Of a DNA stretch of 10,813 nucleotides, positions 6,043-10,813 are shown piece after piece. The stretch is from NCBI GenBank assembly GCA_017882405.1, contig JADGPO010000127.1:1-10813 (forward strand). The letters are read 5' to 3'. The stretch is from Solirubrobacteraceae bacterium (GTDB lineage: Bacteria > Actinomycetota > Thermoleophilia > Solirubrobacterales > Solirubrobacteraceae). How positions within the stretch are numbered: position 1 is the first letter of the stretch; the number at the start of each line of letters is the position of its first letter. The notes under the pieces are model-generated. The model made no database searches. It was not told where the DNA came from and worked only from the letters and a program-made list of their open reading frames with translations. Made by a program: the position numbers and the translations under genes.

Positions 6043-7461
6043 CTATCCGCCGCTTCGTGCCTCGGTGCGCCATTGGCGACGTTTGGTCTCGTATTCGGGG
6101 GGCAGCGCTCCCTGTAGCGCCTCAGCTGCATCGAGCGCGCTCAGCGCCGAGCTGTAGTCGCCCCACCGAGCGTCGCAGTCGGCAAGCATTAGCGCGAGCT
6201 CGAGCGCATCCTCATACTCGGCGTCCGAGATAGGTGCTCCTGGCACGGCAACGCGATCCTCGAGCGGTTGCGCGGCGAGCGGTGCGGGTCGGGCGGTAGC
6301 GAGGTAGGGAGCCAGGTAGCGCCCTGCGATCTTGCCCGGCGGCCACCACAGCGCCTGGCCGGCCGCCCAGGACGTGCCGTGTCCCTTGCGGTGTGAGGGC
6401 TGTGCTTCGATCGCGACGGTCGCTTCGCGGGTCAGGCGCTGCGGCTCGGCGCGCAGATATAGCGGTGCGCCCCCGGTGATAAGCAGGCCGCGTAGCACCG
6501 GGTTGAATGGCGTCGCAGTGACAGAGGCGCCGGCGTCGATCGCGATCAGCTCCGCGATCGCATCGGCCTGTTGTGCGGCCAGGCCGCCCTGCTTGAGCGG
6601 GAACGAGGTGACATCGCCGGCGGCGTAAACGTTGGTTAGACCGACCACCCGGCCGTGCGCATCGATGGGGATGAACCCGTGCCGATCTTGGGGGAGCCCA
6701 GGCAAACCCGGTCCCTCCAACAGCGGCAGGCTGATCACTCTCTCGGCAGGGATCGACGCGCCACCTACCAGGACGAGGCTCCGGTCGCGAATAAAGGCCG
6801 GCAGTGAGGATGTGCGCAGCCTGATGCCGCGTGCGTCGAGCATCGGGGCGAGCGCCCGGGCGGCTGCGGGCCCGAACAGCTCCAGCGGTTCGTCCTCAGG
6901 CGTCACGAGCCACACCTTGACCGCATCTGCGCCGTGCTGTCTCAGATGCGCTGCGGTCATCAGCGCCAACTCATAGATCGGCAGCGGCCAGATCCGCTGA
7001 GACGGCAAGGTCAACGCCACCGAACGGGCGCGGCCGTCCACGAGCTCCTCGAGCAGCTCGCGAAGCGCGGGAACGTCCGGTCGGCCTCGGAACGTCAGCG
7101 CACCAGGCAGCGCGTCGCGCTGGATGGCCCCAATCGCGAGCACAAGCGCATCGAAGGGCAGGCGCGTGCCCGAGCCGGTCACCGCTACGTGTTCGTCGGC
7201 ATCGACCTGGGCCAGCGAATCCCAAATCAGCTCACCGCCCTGATCGCCAACTATCTCAGCGAGCCCGTAGACGCGTGCCTCGCCGCGCTCGAACGCCTCC
7301 GCGACCGTGACCGGCCGGTAGAGAAACTCATGCTGCAGTGAGAGGAGCTTGACTTCGACGCGTCGACCGGCAAGGGCCCTGAGGGCGAGGAGCGTCTCGA
7401 GCGCGGCGACACCACCACCGGCGATCACGACACGCAAACGATCGCGTTCGTGTGACTTCAT
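6043..7461 (-). CDS. FAD-dependent oxidoreductase, SQR/flavocytochrome-c-like, lacking catalytic cysteines
   Basis: A 472-residue flavoprotein of the two-dinucleotide-binding-domain class, closest in layout to sulfide:quinone reductase and flavocytochrome c sulfide dehydrogenase. The FAD site is clear: VVIAGGGVAALE near the N-terminus (11-22) and VYAAGDVTSFPLKQGGLAA at 278-296. The second, NAD-type, glycine motif is absent. Instead LPSQRIWPLPIYE (152-164) matches the region that carries a redox Cys in SQR/FCSD, here without Cys. The whole protein has one Cys (429), so classical sulfide oxidation is unlikely. After the flavin domain come WWPPGKIAGRYLAPYLA (372-388) and a helical C-terminal segment (about 414-468). 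The ATG at 7461 is taken as start; GTG at 7464 or 7485 is possible. It converges on the kinase gene 15 bases away. Sampled lines of this gene are about 63-67% GC against 73-77% in neighbours, hinting at a different history. Substrate unknown. Confidence 0.85.
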   Translation of the reverse strand: MKSHERDRLRVVIAGGGVAALETLLALRALAGRRVEVKLLSLQHEFLYRPVTVAEAFERGEARVYGLAEIVGDQGGELIWDSLAQVDADEHVAVTGSGTRLPFDALVLAIGAIQRDALPGALTFRGRPDVPALRELLEELVDGRARSVALTLPSQRIWPLPIYELALMTAAHLRQHGADAVKVWLVTPEDEPLELFGPAAARALAPMLDARGIRLRTSSLPAFIRDRSLVLVGGASIPAERVISLPLLEGPGLPGLPQDRHGFIPIDAHGRVVGLTNVYAAGDVTSFPLKQGGLAAQQADAIAELIAIDAGASVTATPFNPVLRGLLITGGAPLYLRAEPQRLTREATVAIEAQPSHRKGHGTSWAAGQALWWPPGKIAGRYLAPYLATARPAPLAAQPLEDRVAVPGAPISDAEYEDALELALMLADCDARWGDYSSALSALDAAEALQGALPPEYETKRRQWRTEARSGG

Positions 7462-7540
7462 CACAGCTGAGCGTGATGCCACGGGCGCGAGTAGCCATCC
7501 GCAATCTCCCCCCGGCGCTGGCGTGAAAAGCCCTGGCGTC

Positions 7541-7546
7541 CATACT
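7541..7546 (+). promoter_or_regulatory. Putative -10 box of COG4280 gene
   Basis: CATACT ends 9 bases before the ATG at 7556. The local string ATACTTGAGCGAGCATG closely resembles ATACTTCGTGAAGCATG in front of the A-type carrier gene at 10445, with identical spacing. Transcription would start within about 3 bases of the start codon. No -35 match is apparent. Confidence 0.4.
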
Positions 7547-7555
7547 TGAGCGAGC

Positions 7556-8299
7556 ATGTCCGCAGCCGAGTTTGGTCTGGCCCTGTCGGTGTTCCTGGCC
7601 TGCGCCGTCGAGGCGGTGGAAGCGCTGACGATCGTGCTCGCGGTGGGCACTGTCCGCAGCTGGCGCTCGTCGCTGTACGGCGTCGGCGCGGCGGCGCTCG
7701 TCCTGGCTGCGCTGATCGCCGCGCTGGGCCCGGCGCTGGGCTCGGTGCCGATCGGGGCGCTGCGGGTCGTCGTCGGCGGGCTGCTGCTCGTGTTCGGCCT
7801 GCAATGGCTGCGCAAGGCGATCCTGCGCGCCGCGGGTCTGAAAGCCACCCACGACGAGCTGGGGACGTTCGCGGAGGAGGCCGAGCGTGCCCGCCACGCG
7901 AGCGCGGGCACCGGCATGCGCGCATCCCTGGACGGTTACGCGTTCACCGTCTCTCTCAAGGCGGTGCTGCTCGAGGGGCTCGAGGTGGTGTTCATCGTGC
8001 TCACGTTCGGTGCCAACCAGCATCGGGTGGGCCTGGCGGCGGTGGCGGCGGCCGTGGCCGTAGTGCTCGTCGTCGCCGTGGGGTTCGCGGTCAGAGCGCC
8101 CCTGGCCCGCGTTCCTGAGAACGCGATGAAGTTCGTCGTCGGGATCATGCTGACGTCGTTCGGGGCGTTCTGGAGCGCCGAGGGAGCGGGGGCCAGCTGG
8201 CCGGGCGGCGACGCGTCGCTGCCGGTGATCATCGCCGGGCTGGCGCTGGCCTCGCTGGCGATGGTGGCGGCGCTGCGGCGACCGGTGGTGGCGAGATGA
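7556..8299 (+). CDS. COG4280-type polytopic membrane protein with two ExxE motifs (possible metal permease)
   Basis: A 247-residue membrane protein with about seven hydrophobic helices and a charged cytoplasmic-looking loop in the middle (about 93-128). I recognise it as the uncharacterised COG4280 type. It has an internal two-fold character: AVEAVEALTIVLAVG in helix 1 (Glu19, Glu22) and LLEGLEVVFIVLTFG in the fourth helix (Glu140, Glu143). The second motif closely resembles the REGLE motif of FTR1-type iron permeases, whose paired Glu residues bind Fe3+. A metal-ion transport role is therefore a reasonable inference, but this is not established for the family. The ATG at 7556 follows a CATACT box by 9 bases. 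The stop overlaps the start of the next small gene (ATGA), so the two are co-translated. The gene is divergent from the flavoprotein gene across 94 bases. Confidence 0.82.
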   Translation: MSAAEFGLALSVFLACAVEAVEALTIVLAVGTVRSWRSSLYGVGAAALVLAALIAALGPALGSVPIGALRVVVGGLLLVFGLQWLRKAILRAAGLKATHDELGTFAEEAERARHASAGTGMRASLDGYAFTVSLKAVLLEGLEVVFIVLTFGANQHRVGLAAVAAAVAVVLVVAVGFAVRAPLARVPENAMKFVVGIMLTSFGAFWSAEGAGASWPGGDASLPVIIAGLALASLAMVAALRRPVVAR

Positions 8300-8481
8300 C
8301 GCCGCTGGAGGCGATCTGGGACTTCGTCGTCGGCGATGACTGGCGCACCGCCGCCGGGGTGGTGGTGGCGATCGGCGCCACGGCGGTGCTGGAGGCGGCC
8401 GGCGTGGACGCCTGGTGGCTGGTTCCCATCGCCGTGCTGGCGCTGCTCGTGCGCTCGCTCCTGGCCGCCCGCCAGGGGTAG
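8296..8481 (+). CDS. Small 61-residue membrane protein, partner of the COG4280 protein
   Basis: This short gene starts in a 4-base ATGA overlap with the COG4280 gene and ends in TAG at 8479-8481. The product has a short amphipathic N-terminus (MTPLEAIWDFVVGDDW), a hydrophobic segment (about 18-35, TAAGVVVAIGATAVLEAAG) and a second hydrophobic helix (about 39-57, AWWLVPIAVLALLVRSLLAA), probably a helical hairpin. I do not recognise a named family. The start/stop overlap and the composition argue for a real, co-expressed accessory subunit of the larger membrane protein. A function cannot be given. Confidence 0.75.
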   Translation: MTPLEAIWDFVVGDDWRTAAGVVVAIGATAVLEAAGVDAWWLVPIAVLALLVRSLLAARQG

Positions 8482-8484
8482 CCT
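8479..8484 (+). promoter_or_regulatory. Possible -10 box of the GST-N mini-protein gene
   Basis: TAGCCT lies 7 bases before the GTG at 8492 and coincides with the stop codon of the preceding gene. The spacing matches the other apparently leaderless starts in the window. It could equally be chance, with the gene translated from the upstream mRNA. Confidence 0.25.
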
Positions 8485-8491
8485 CACCCAG

Positions 8492-8737
8492 GTGGCCACC
8501 CTGTATCGCTGCAGCACGCCCACCGACTGGCTGTGTCCGTGCGGGCGGATCGCGCGGGCGCTCAAGCGCGACGGGATCGCCTACGAGTCGGTGGTCGTGC
8601 CCCAGCGCCGCTCACGGCGCCCCGAGGTGGAGGCGCTGTCGGGCCAGCGCCGCGTGCCCGTGCTGATCCTGGAGGGCGAGGTGATCTGCGACTCGCGGCG
8701 GATCGTCGAGCACCTCGAGCTAGGCCGCGGCGACTGA
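8492..8737 (+). CDS. Stand-alone glutathione-S-transferase N-terminal / glutaredoxin-fold protein, CPC motif
   Basis: An 81-residue protein equal to just the thioredoxin-fold N-terminal domain of a GST, or a small glutaredoxin. Visible features: the beta-strand start ATLYRC, the active-site region TDWLCPCGR (Cys15, Cys17) where classical glutaredoxins have CPYC, the cis-proline loop RRVPVLI (Pro56), and the GST-like ICDSRRIVEHLE (65-76), whose Asp-Ser binds the gamma-glutamyl part of glutathione in relatives. The all-alpha GST C-terminal domain is absent. GTG at 8492 gives the correct first strand. It starts 10 bases after the preceding small membrane gene, and its last 18 bases overlap the 3' end of mtnA on the other strand. 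Likely a thiol-disulfide or thiol-conjugate protein. Whether its partner thiol is glutathione, mycothiol or a protein is not known. Confidence 0.82.
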   Translation: MATLYRCSTPTDWLCPCGRIARALKRDGIAYESVVVPQRRSRRPEVEALSGQRRVPVLILEGEVICDSRRIVEHLELGRGD

Positions 8738-9712
8738 TCGGACCAGTGCGGCCACCGTCTCGGCGTTCACCGGGCGGGCCACGCCGCGCTCGGTGACGAG
8801 GGCGGTCACGAGCCCCGCCGGGGTGACGTCGAAGGCGGGATTGCGCACGGGGGTCTGCGGACTGACGCCGGTCAGTCCCCGCACCTCGTCGCCATCGCGC
8901 TGCTCGATCTCGATCGCCTGACCGTCGGGGCAACTCGGGTCGATCGTCGAGCACGGCCCGACGACCACGAACGGGATCCCGGCGGCCGCCGCGGCCAGCG
9001 CGTGGGCGTAGGTGCCGACCTTGTTGGCGACGTCGCCGTTGGCGGCCACGCGGTCGCAGCCGACGATGACCGCATCGATCGCGCCGGCGGCGATCAGGCC
9101 GGCCCCCGCGCCGTCGACGATCAGCTCGTGCGCAATGCCCAGGCGCTGAAGCTCCCACACGGTGAGACGGGCGCCTTGGAGCAGCGGGCGGGTCTCGCAG
9201 GCGAGCACTCGCTCCAGCCCGCCGCGATCGAACAGTTCGGCGACGGCGGCCAGGGCGGTGCCGCGGCCGGGCGCGGCCAGGGCGCCGGTGTTGCAGTGGG
9301 TGAGGACGCGACGCCTGCCGGCCAGCAGATCGGCGCCGTGGCGGGCCATGGCATCGCTGGCGGCCGCCTCCTCGGCGTGGATCGCCCGGGCCTCCTCGAG
9401 CGCCGATCCGCCTGCGAGGACAGCAGTGCGGACGCGCTGCACGGCGTAGGCCAGGTTGGCGGCCGTCGGGCGCGCGGCGACGAGCGTCGCGCAGGCCGCG
9501 TCGAGTTCAGCCGCCGACATGGCCACACCGTAGGCTGCGGCCACTCCGATCAGCGGCGCTCCTCGGATGCTCAGCCGCCGGATCGCCGCCGCCACCTCAT
9601 CGGCGTCGCGCAGCTCCAGCCACTCCTCGTGCCACGGCAGGCGCGTCTGGTCCAGCGCCCACAGCGCTCCCGCCTTGTAGCGCAGCGCCTCGATGCGCTC
9701 GCTGGTCGCCAC
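8720..9712 (-). CDS. mtnA: S-methyl-5-thioribose-1-phosphate isomerase
   Basis: A 330-residue member of the MtnA/eIF2B-like isomerase family. It converts methylthioribose-1-phosphate to methylthioribulose-1-phosphate in the methionine salvage pathway, in the cytoplasm. Diagnostic motifs: LSIRGAPLIGVAAAYG (47-62), LTHCNTGALA with catalytic Cys140, the CETRPLLQGARLT segment (172-184), VIVGCDRVAANGDVANK with catalytic Asp220, and NPAFDVTP near the C-terminus. Length is normal (about 340-370 in the family). The GTG at 9712 gives MATSERIEALRY directly before the conserved YKAGAL...LDQTRLP region. No other salvage genes (mtnP, mtnB, mtnK) are in the window. A strong hairpin ends 11 bases before the start, and the 3' end overlaps the GST-N gene on the other strand. 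Some family members act on ribose-1,5-bisphosphate, so the substrate is a strong but not certain inference. Confidence 0.93.
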   Translation of the reverse strand: MATSERIEALRYKAGALWALDQTRLPWHEEWLELRDADEVAAAIRRLSIRGAPLIGVAAAYGVAMSAAELDAACATLVAARPTAANLAYAVQRVRTAVLAGGSALEEARAIHAEEAAASDAMARHGADLLAGRRRVLTHCNTGALAAPGRGTALAAVAELFDRGGLERVLACETRPLLQGARLTVWELQRLGIAHELIVDGAGAGLIAAGAIDAVIVGCDRVAANGDVANKVGTYAHALAAAAAGIPFVVVGPCSTIDPSCPDGQAIEIEQRDGDEVRGLTGVSPQTPVRNPAFDVTPAGLVTALVTERGVARPVNAETVAALVRSVAAA

Positions 9713-9723
9713 GGGTCTTACGA

Positions 9724-9749
9724 TGGCGGGGACGCCAGGGTCCCCGCCA
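9724..9749 (-). terminator. Strong hairpin between grx4 and mtnA (terminator or 5' leader element)
   Basis: A perfect 10-base-pair stem (TGGCGGGGAC / GTCCCCGCCA) with a 6-base loop lies 14 bases after the grx4 stop and 11 bases before the mtnA GTG. In the minus-strand reading it is followed by TCGTAAGACC, without a U-run, so it is not a classical intrinsic terminator, although U-poor hairpin terminators have been proposed in actinobacteria. It could end the bolA-grx4 transcript or attenuate read-through into mtnA. Confidence 0.6.
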
Positions 9750-9763
9750 CCGAAACCAATCTC

Positions 9764-10165
9764 CTAAAGCCGGTTCTCGATCGACATCGGCGCTGAGCCT
9801 TGGACCGCGGACGGCTGCGGCTCCTGCGCCGGCTCGGCGGGCTCCATGCCCAGCGTCTCGGCGAGCTCGCCGGACTGGTACATCTCGCTGACGATGTCGC
9901 ACCCGCCGACCAGCTCGCCGTCGACGAACAGCTGCGGGATCGTCGGCCACTTGGAGATCGCCGACAGCTCCTGGCGGATCCGGGGATCGGGAAGGATGTC
10001 GACGGCGGCGAAGCGCGTGCCCAGCGACTGCAGGATCGCCACCGTGCGCGCCGAGAAGCCGCAGGCCGGCGCTTCCGGATTGCCCTTCATGAACAGGATC
10101 ACGGGGTTCTCCGAGATCGCCTCCTGGATCGCCTCGCGCATCGGGTTGGTGGTTTCGTCGCTCAT
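9764..10165 (-). CDS. grxD: Monothiol glutaredoxin, CGFS type (Grx4/GrxD)
   Basis: A 133-residue monothiol glutaredoxin. In this class two monomers, or one monomer with BolA, bridge a [2Fe-2S] cluster using the CGFS Cys and glutathione, serving Fe-S delivery and iron sensing. Visible: VILFMKGNPEAPACGFSART (22-41) with Lys27 and the active-site Cys35; the WPTIPQLFVDGELVGGCDIV stretch carrying the cis-Pro and the GGCD glutathione-binding motif. After the conserved helix ending near LGM the protein has a tail of about 26 residues rich in Glu, Pro, Gln and Ala, longer than typical Grx4 (about 105-115 residues). The ATG at 10165 overlaps the bolA TGA (ATGA), so the pair is co-translated. Gene pairing, with the A-type Fe-S carrier divergent upstream, strongly supports an Fe-S trafficking role. 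The thiol cofactor used in this organism is not shown by the sequence. Confidence 0.94.
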   Translation of the reverse strand: MSDETTNPMREAIQEAISENPVILFMKGNPEAPACGFSARTVAILQSLGTRFAAVDILPDPRIRQELSAISKWPTIPQLFVDGELVGGCDIVSEMYQSGELAETLGMEPAEPAQEPQPSAVQGSAPMSIENRL

Positions 10166-10401
10166 CGGGTCTCCTCGGTTTCCGAAGTCTTGGTCTGGAT
10201 CGACAGGGCATGGATGCGGTCGCCCAGCTCGGCGCCGAACACGTCGTAGACGAGCCGGTGCTGGGCGATGCGAGAGATCCCCGAGAACGCCGCAGCGCTC
10301 ACCACGGCGTTGAAATGGTGGCCGTCTCCGGTCACACTGGCCACGGCGCCCGGGATCCCTGTCTCGATCCGCTCCTTGAGCTCCTCTGGAGTTGCAGGCA
10401 C
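10162..10401 (-). CDS. bolA: BolA-family protein
   Basis: A 79-residue BolA-like protein. It has the expected order: an N-terminal helix (TPEELKERIET), strand, GDGHHFNAVVSAAAFSGIS (25-43) with His28/His29, AQHRLVYDV (46-54) with His48 in the place of the invariant His, and IHALSIQTKT (63-72) with His64. BolA proteins form [2Fe-2S]-bridged heterodimers with CGFS glutaredoxins using a His ligand. The grx4 gene follows in a 4-base overlap, so the two proteins are predicted partners. GTG at 10401 is the start (MPATPEELKER), and a TACGCT box sits 7 bases upstream. The gene is divergent from the iscA/erpA-like gene across 43 bases. It is of the short BolA/IbaG class; which subtype cannot be decided by eye. 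Confidence 0.92.
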   Translation of the reverse strand: MPATPEELKERIETGIPGAVASVTGDGHHFNAVVSAAAFSGISRIAQHRLVYDVFGAELGDRIHALSIQTKTSETEETR

Positions 10402-10408
10402 GTCGTAA

Positions 10409-10414
10409 AGCGTA
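10409..10414 (-). promoter_or_regulatory. Putative -10 box of bolA-grx4
   Basis: Read on the minus strand, TACGCT lies 7 bases before the bolA GTG, leaving no room for a ribosome-binding site and implying a leaderless or nearly leaderless mRNA. Its -35 zone falls on the -10 box and transcription-start region of the divergent carrier gene. Confidence 0.4.
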
Positions 10415-10429
10415 GCGAGGGCCCGTGGC

Positions 10430-10435
10430 TATACT
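10430..10435 (+). promoter_or_regulatory. Putative -10 box of the A-type Fe-S carrier gene
   Basis: TATACT, a 5/6 match to TATAAT, ends 9 bases before the ATG at 10445, so transcription should begin about 2-4 bases before the start codon. No Shine-Dalgarno is present and no convincing -35 is seen at 16-18 bases. Confidence 0.5.
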
Positions 10436-10444
10436 TCGTGAAGC

Positions 10445-10798
10445 ATGATCACCCTGACCGACAAAGGTGCCGAGAAGGTCCGTGACTTCCTCTCCACCCA
10501 GAGCGCGGTAGCCGACACCGCCGGCCTACGGGTCGGGGTACGCGGCGGCGGTTGCTCCGGGTTTCAGTACGCGCTGGCGTTCGACGAGCAACGCGACGGC
10601 GACACCGTATTCGAGGACAAGGGGATCCGCCTGCTGGTCGACAATCCGAGCCTTCCGTACGTGCGGGGCTCCGTGATCGACTTCGTCGACGGTCTCCAGG
10701 GCGCGGGCTTCAAGGTCGAAAATCCCAACGTGATCGCCGCCTGTGGCTGCGGCTCCTCTTTCCGCGTCGCGGAAGAGGAAGAAGTCTCCGCGGTCTGA
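10445..10798 (+). CDS. erpA: A-type iron-sulfur carrier protein (IscA/ErpA/SufA family)
   Basis: A 117-residue A-type carrier that receives Fe-S clusters from the scaffold machinery and hands them to target proteins. The three ligand cysteines are present: Cys37 in GVRGGGCSGFQYAL, and Cys100 and Cys102 in ACGCGSSF. Other family signatures: ITLTDKGAEKV at the N-terminus, and the SLPYVRGSVIDFVDGLQGAG stretch followed by FKVENPN before the final motif. It ends in a short acidic tail (EEEEVSAV). The ATG at 10445 gives the standard N-terminus and sits just after a TATACT box. It is divergent from bolA-grx4, whose products act in the same cluster-delivery network. The exact paralogue (IscA, ErpA or SufA) cannot be separated by sequence alone; in actinobacteria the single A-type protein is usually annotated erpA. 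Confidence 0.93.
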   Translation: MITLTDKGAEKVRDFLSTQSAVADTAGLRVGVRGGGCSGFQYALAFDEQRDGDTVFEDKGIRLLVDNPSLPYVRGSVIDFVDGLQGAGFKVENPNVIAACGCGSSFRVAEEEEVSAV

Positions 10799-10813
10799 CG
10801 AACCCTCACGTAG

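Noticed and set aside
7451..7465. Inverted repeat TGTGA-N5-TCACA, resembling a CRP/FNR-type site
   Set aside because: The spacer is 5 rather than 6 bases, the arms are only 5 bases, and it covers the start codon of the flavoprotein gene. It is too weak to call an operator.
10755..10778. Near-perfect hairpin CCTCTTTCCGCG / CGCGGAAGAGG at the end of the A-type carrier gene
   Set aside because: It lies wholly inside the coding sequence for the conserved GSSFRVAEEE end, has a bulge and no U-run after it, and is followed by 20 more coding bases. Most likely it is a by-product of codon use.

Overview
The window is a high-GC, gene-dense chromosomal segment with overlapping start and stop codons. 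It most resembles a soil actinobacterium of the Thermoleophilia / Solirubrobacterales type. That placement is an inference from gene content (an actinobacterial-style ferredoxin with a NuoF-like diaphorase, a COG4280 membrane protein, a CPC-motif GST-N mini-protein), GC content and several apparently leaderless genes. No RNA genes, insertion sequences, integrases, phage genes or CRISPR arrays are visible, and no gene-free stretch exceeds about 100 bases.

Left block (1-3756). A partial membrane protein gene runs in from the left edge on the + strand. It converges on a tight five-gene minus-strand operon that reads, in transcription order: a small membrane-anchored Pro/Ala/His-rich protein; ApbE (FAD:protein FMN transferase); a two-haem ferric-reductase-like membrane protein; a NuoF-like NAD(P)H/FMN/Fe-S/SLBB protein; and a single-cluster ferredoxin. 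Three junctions are 4-base ATGA overlaps and the last gap is 5 bases. The set reads as a transmembrane electron-transfer module: NAD(P)H to FMN/Fe-S, to ferredoxin, to haem b in the membrane, and then to an extracytoplasmic acceptor that I cannot identify here. The presence of ApbE suggests that a covalently flavinylated protein takes part.

Regulatory block (3757-6027). A 100-base divergent intergenic region separates that operon from an OmpR-family response regulator and a HisKA sensor kinase whose genes overlap. The layout makes the two-component system the obvious candidate regulator of the redox operon.

Centre (6043-8737). A minus-strand sulfide:quinone-reductase-like flavoprotein has lost the catalytic cysteines. 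It is followed by a + strand COG4280 membrane protein with two ExxE motifs reminiscent of FTR1 iron permeases, a 61-residue membrane partner, and an 81-residue GST-N/glutaredoxin-fold protein.

Right block (8720-10813). A minus-strand methylthioribose-1-phosphate isomerase (mtnA) lies downstream of a strong hairpin. Upstream of it is a minus-strand bolA-grx4 pair, divergent across only 43 bases from a + strand A-type Fe-S carrier gene (iscA/erpA). This is a compact Fe-S trafficking locus.

Taken together the window is rich in redox, iron and Fe-S functions. The least ordinary items are the five-gene electron-transfer operon with no recognisable flavin acceptor, the cysteine-less SQR-like enzyme, and the recurrent promoter-next-to-start-codon arrangement.
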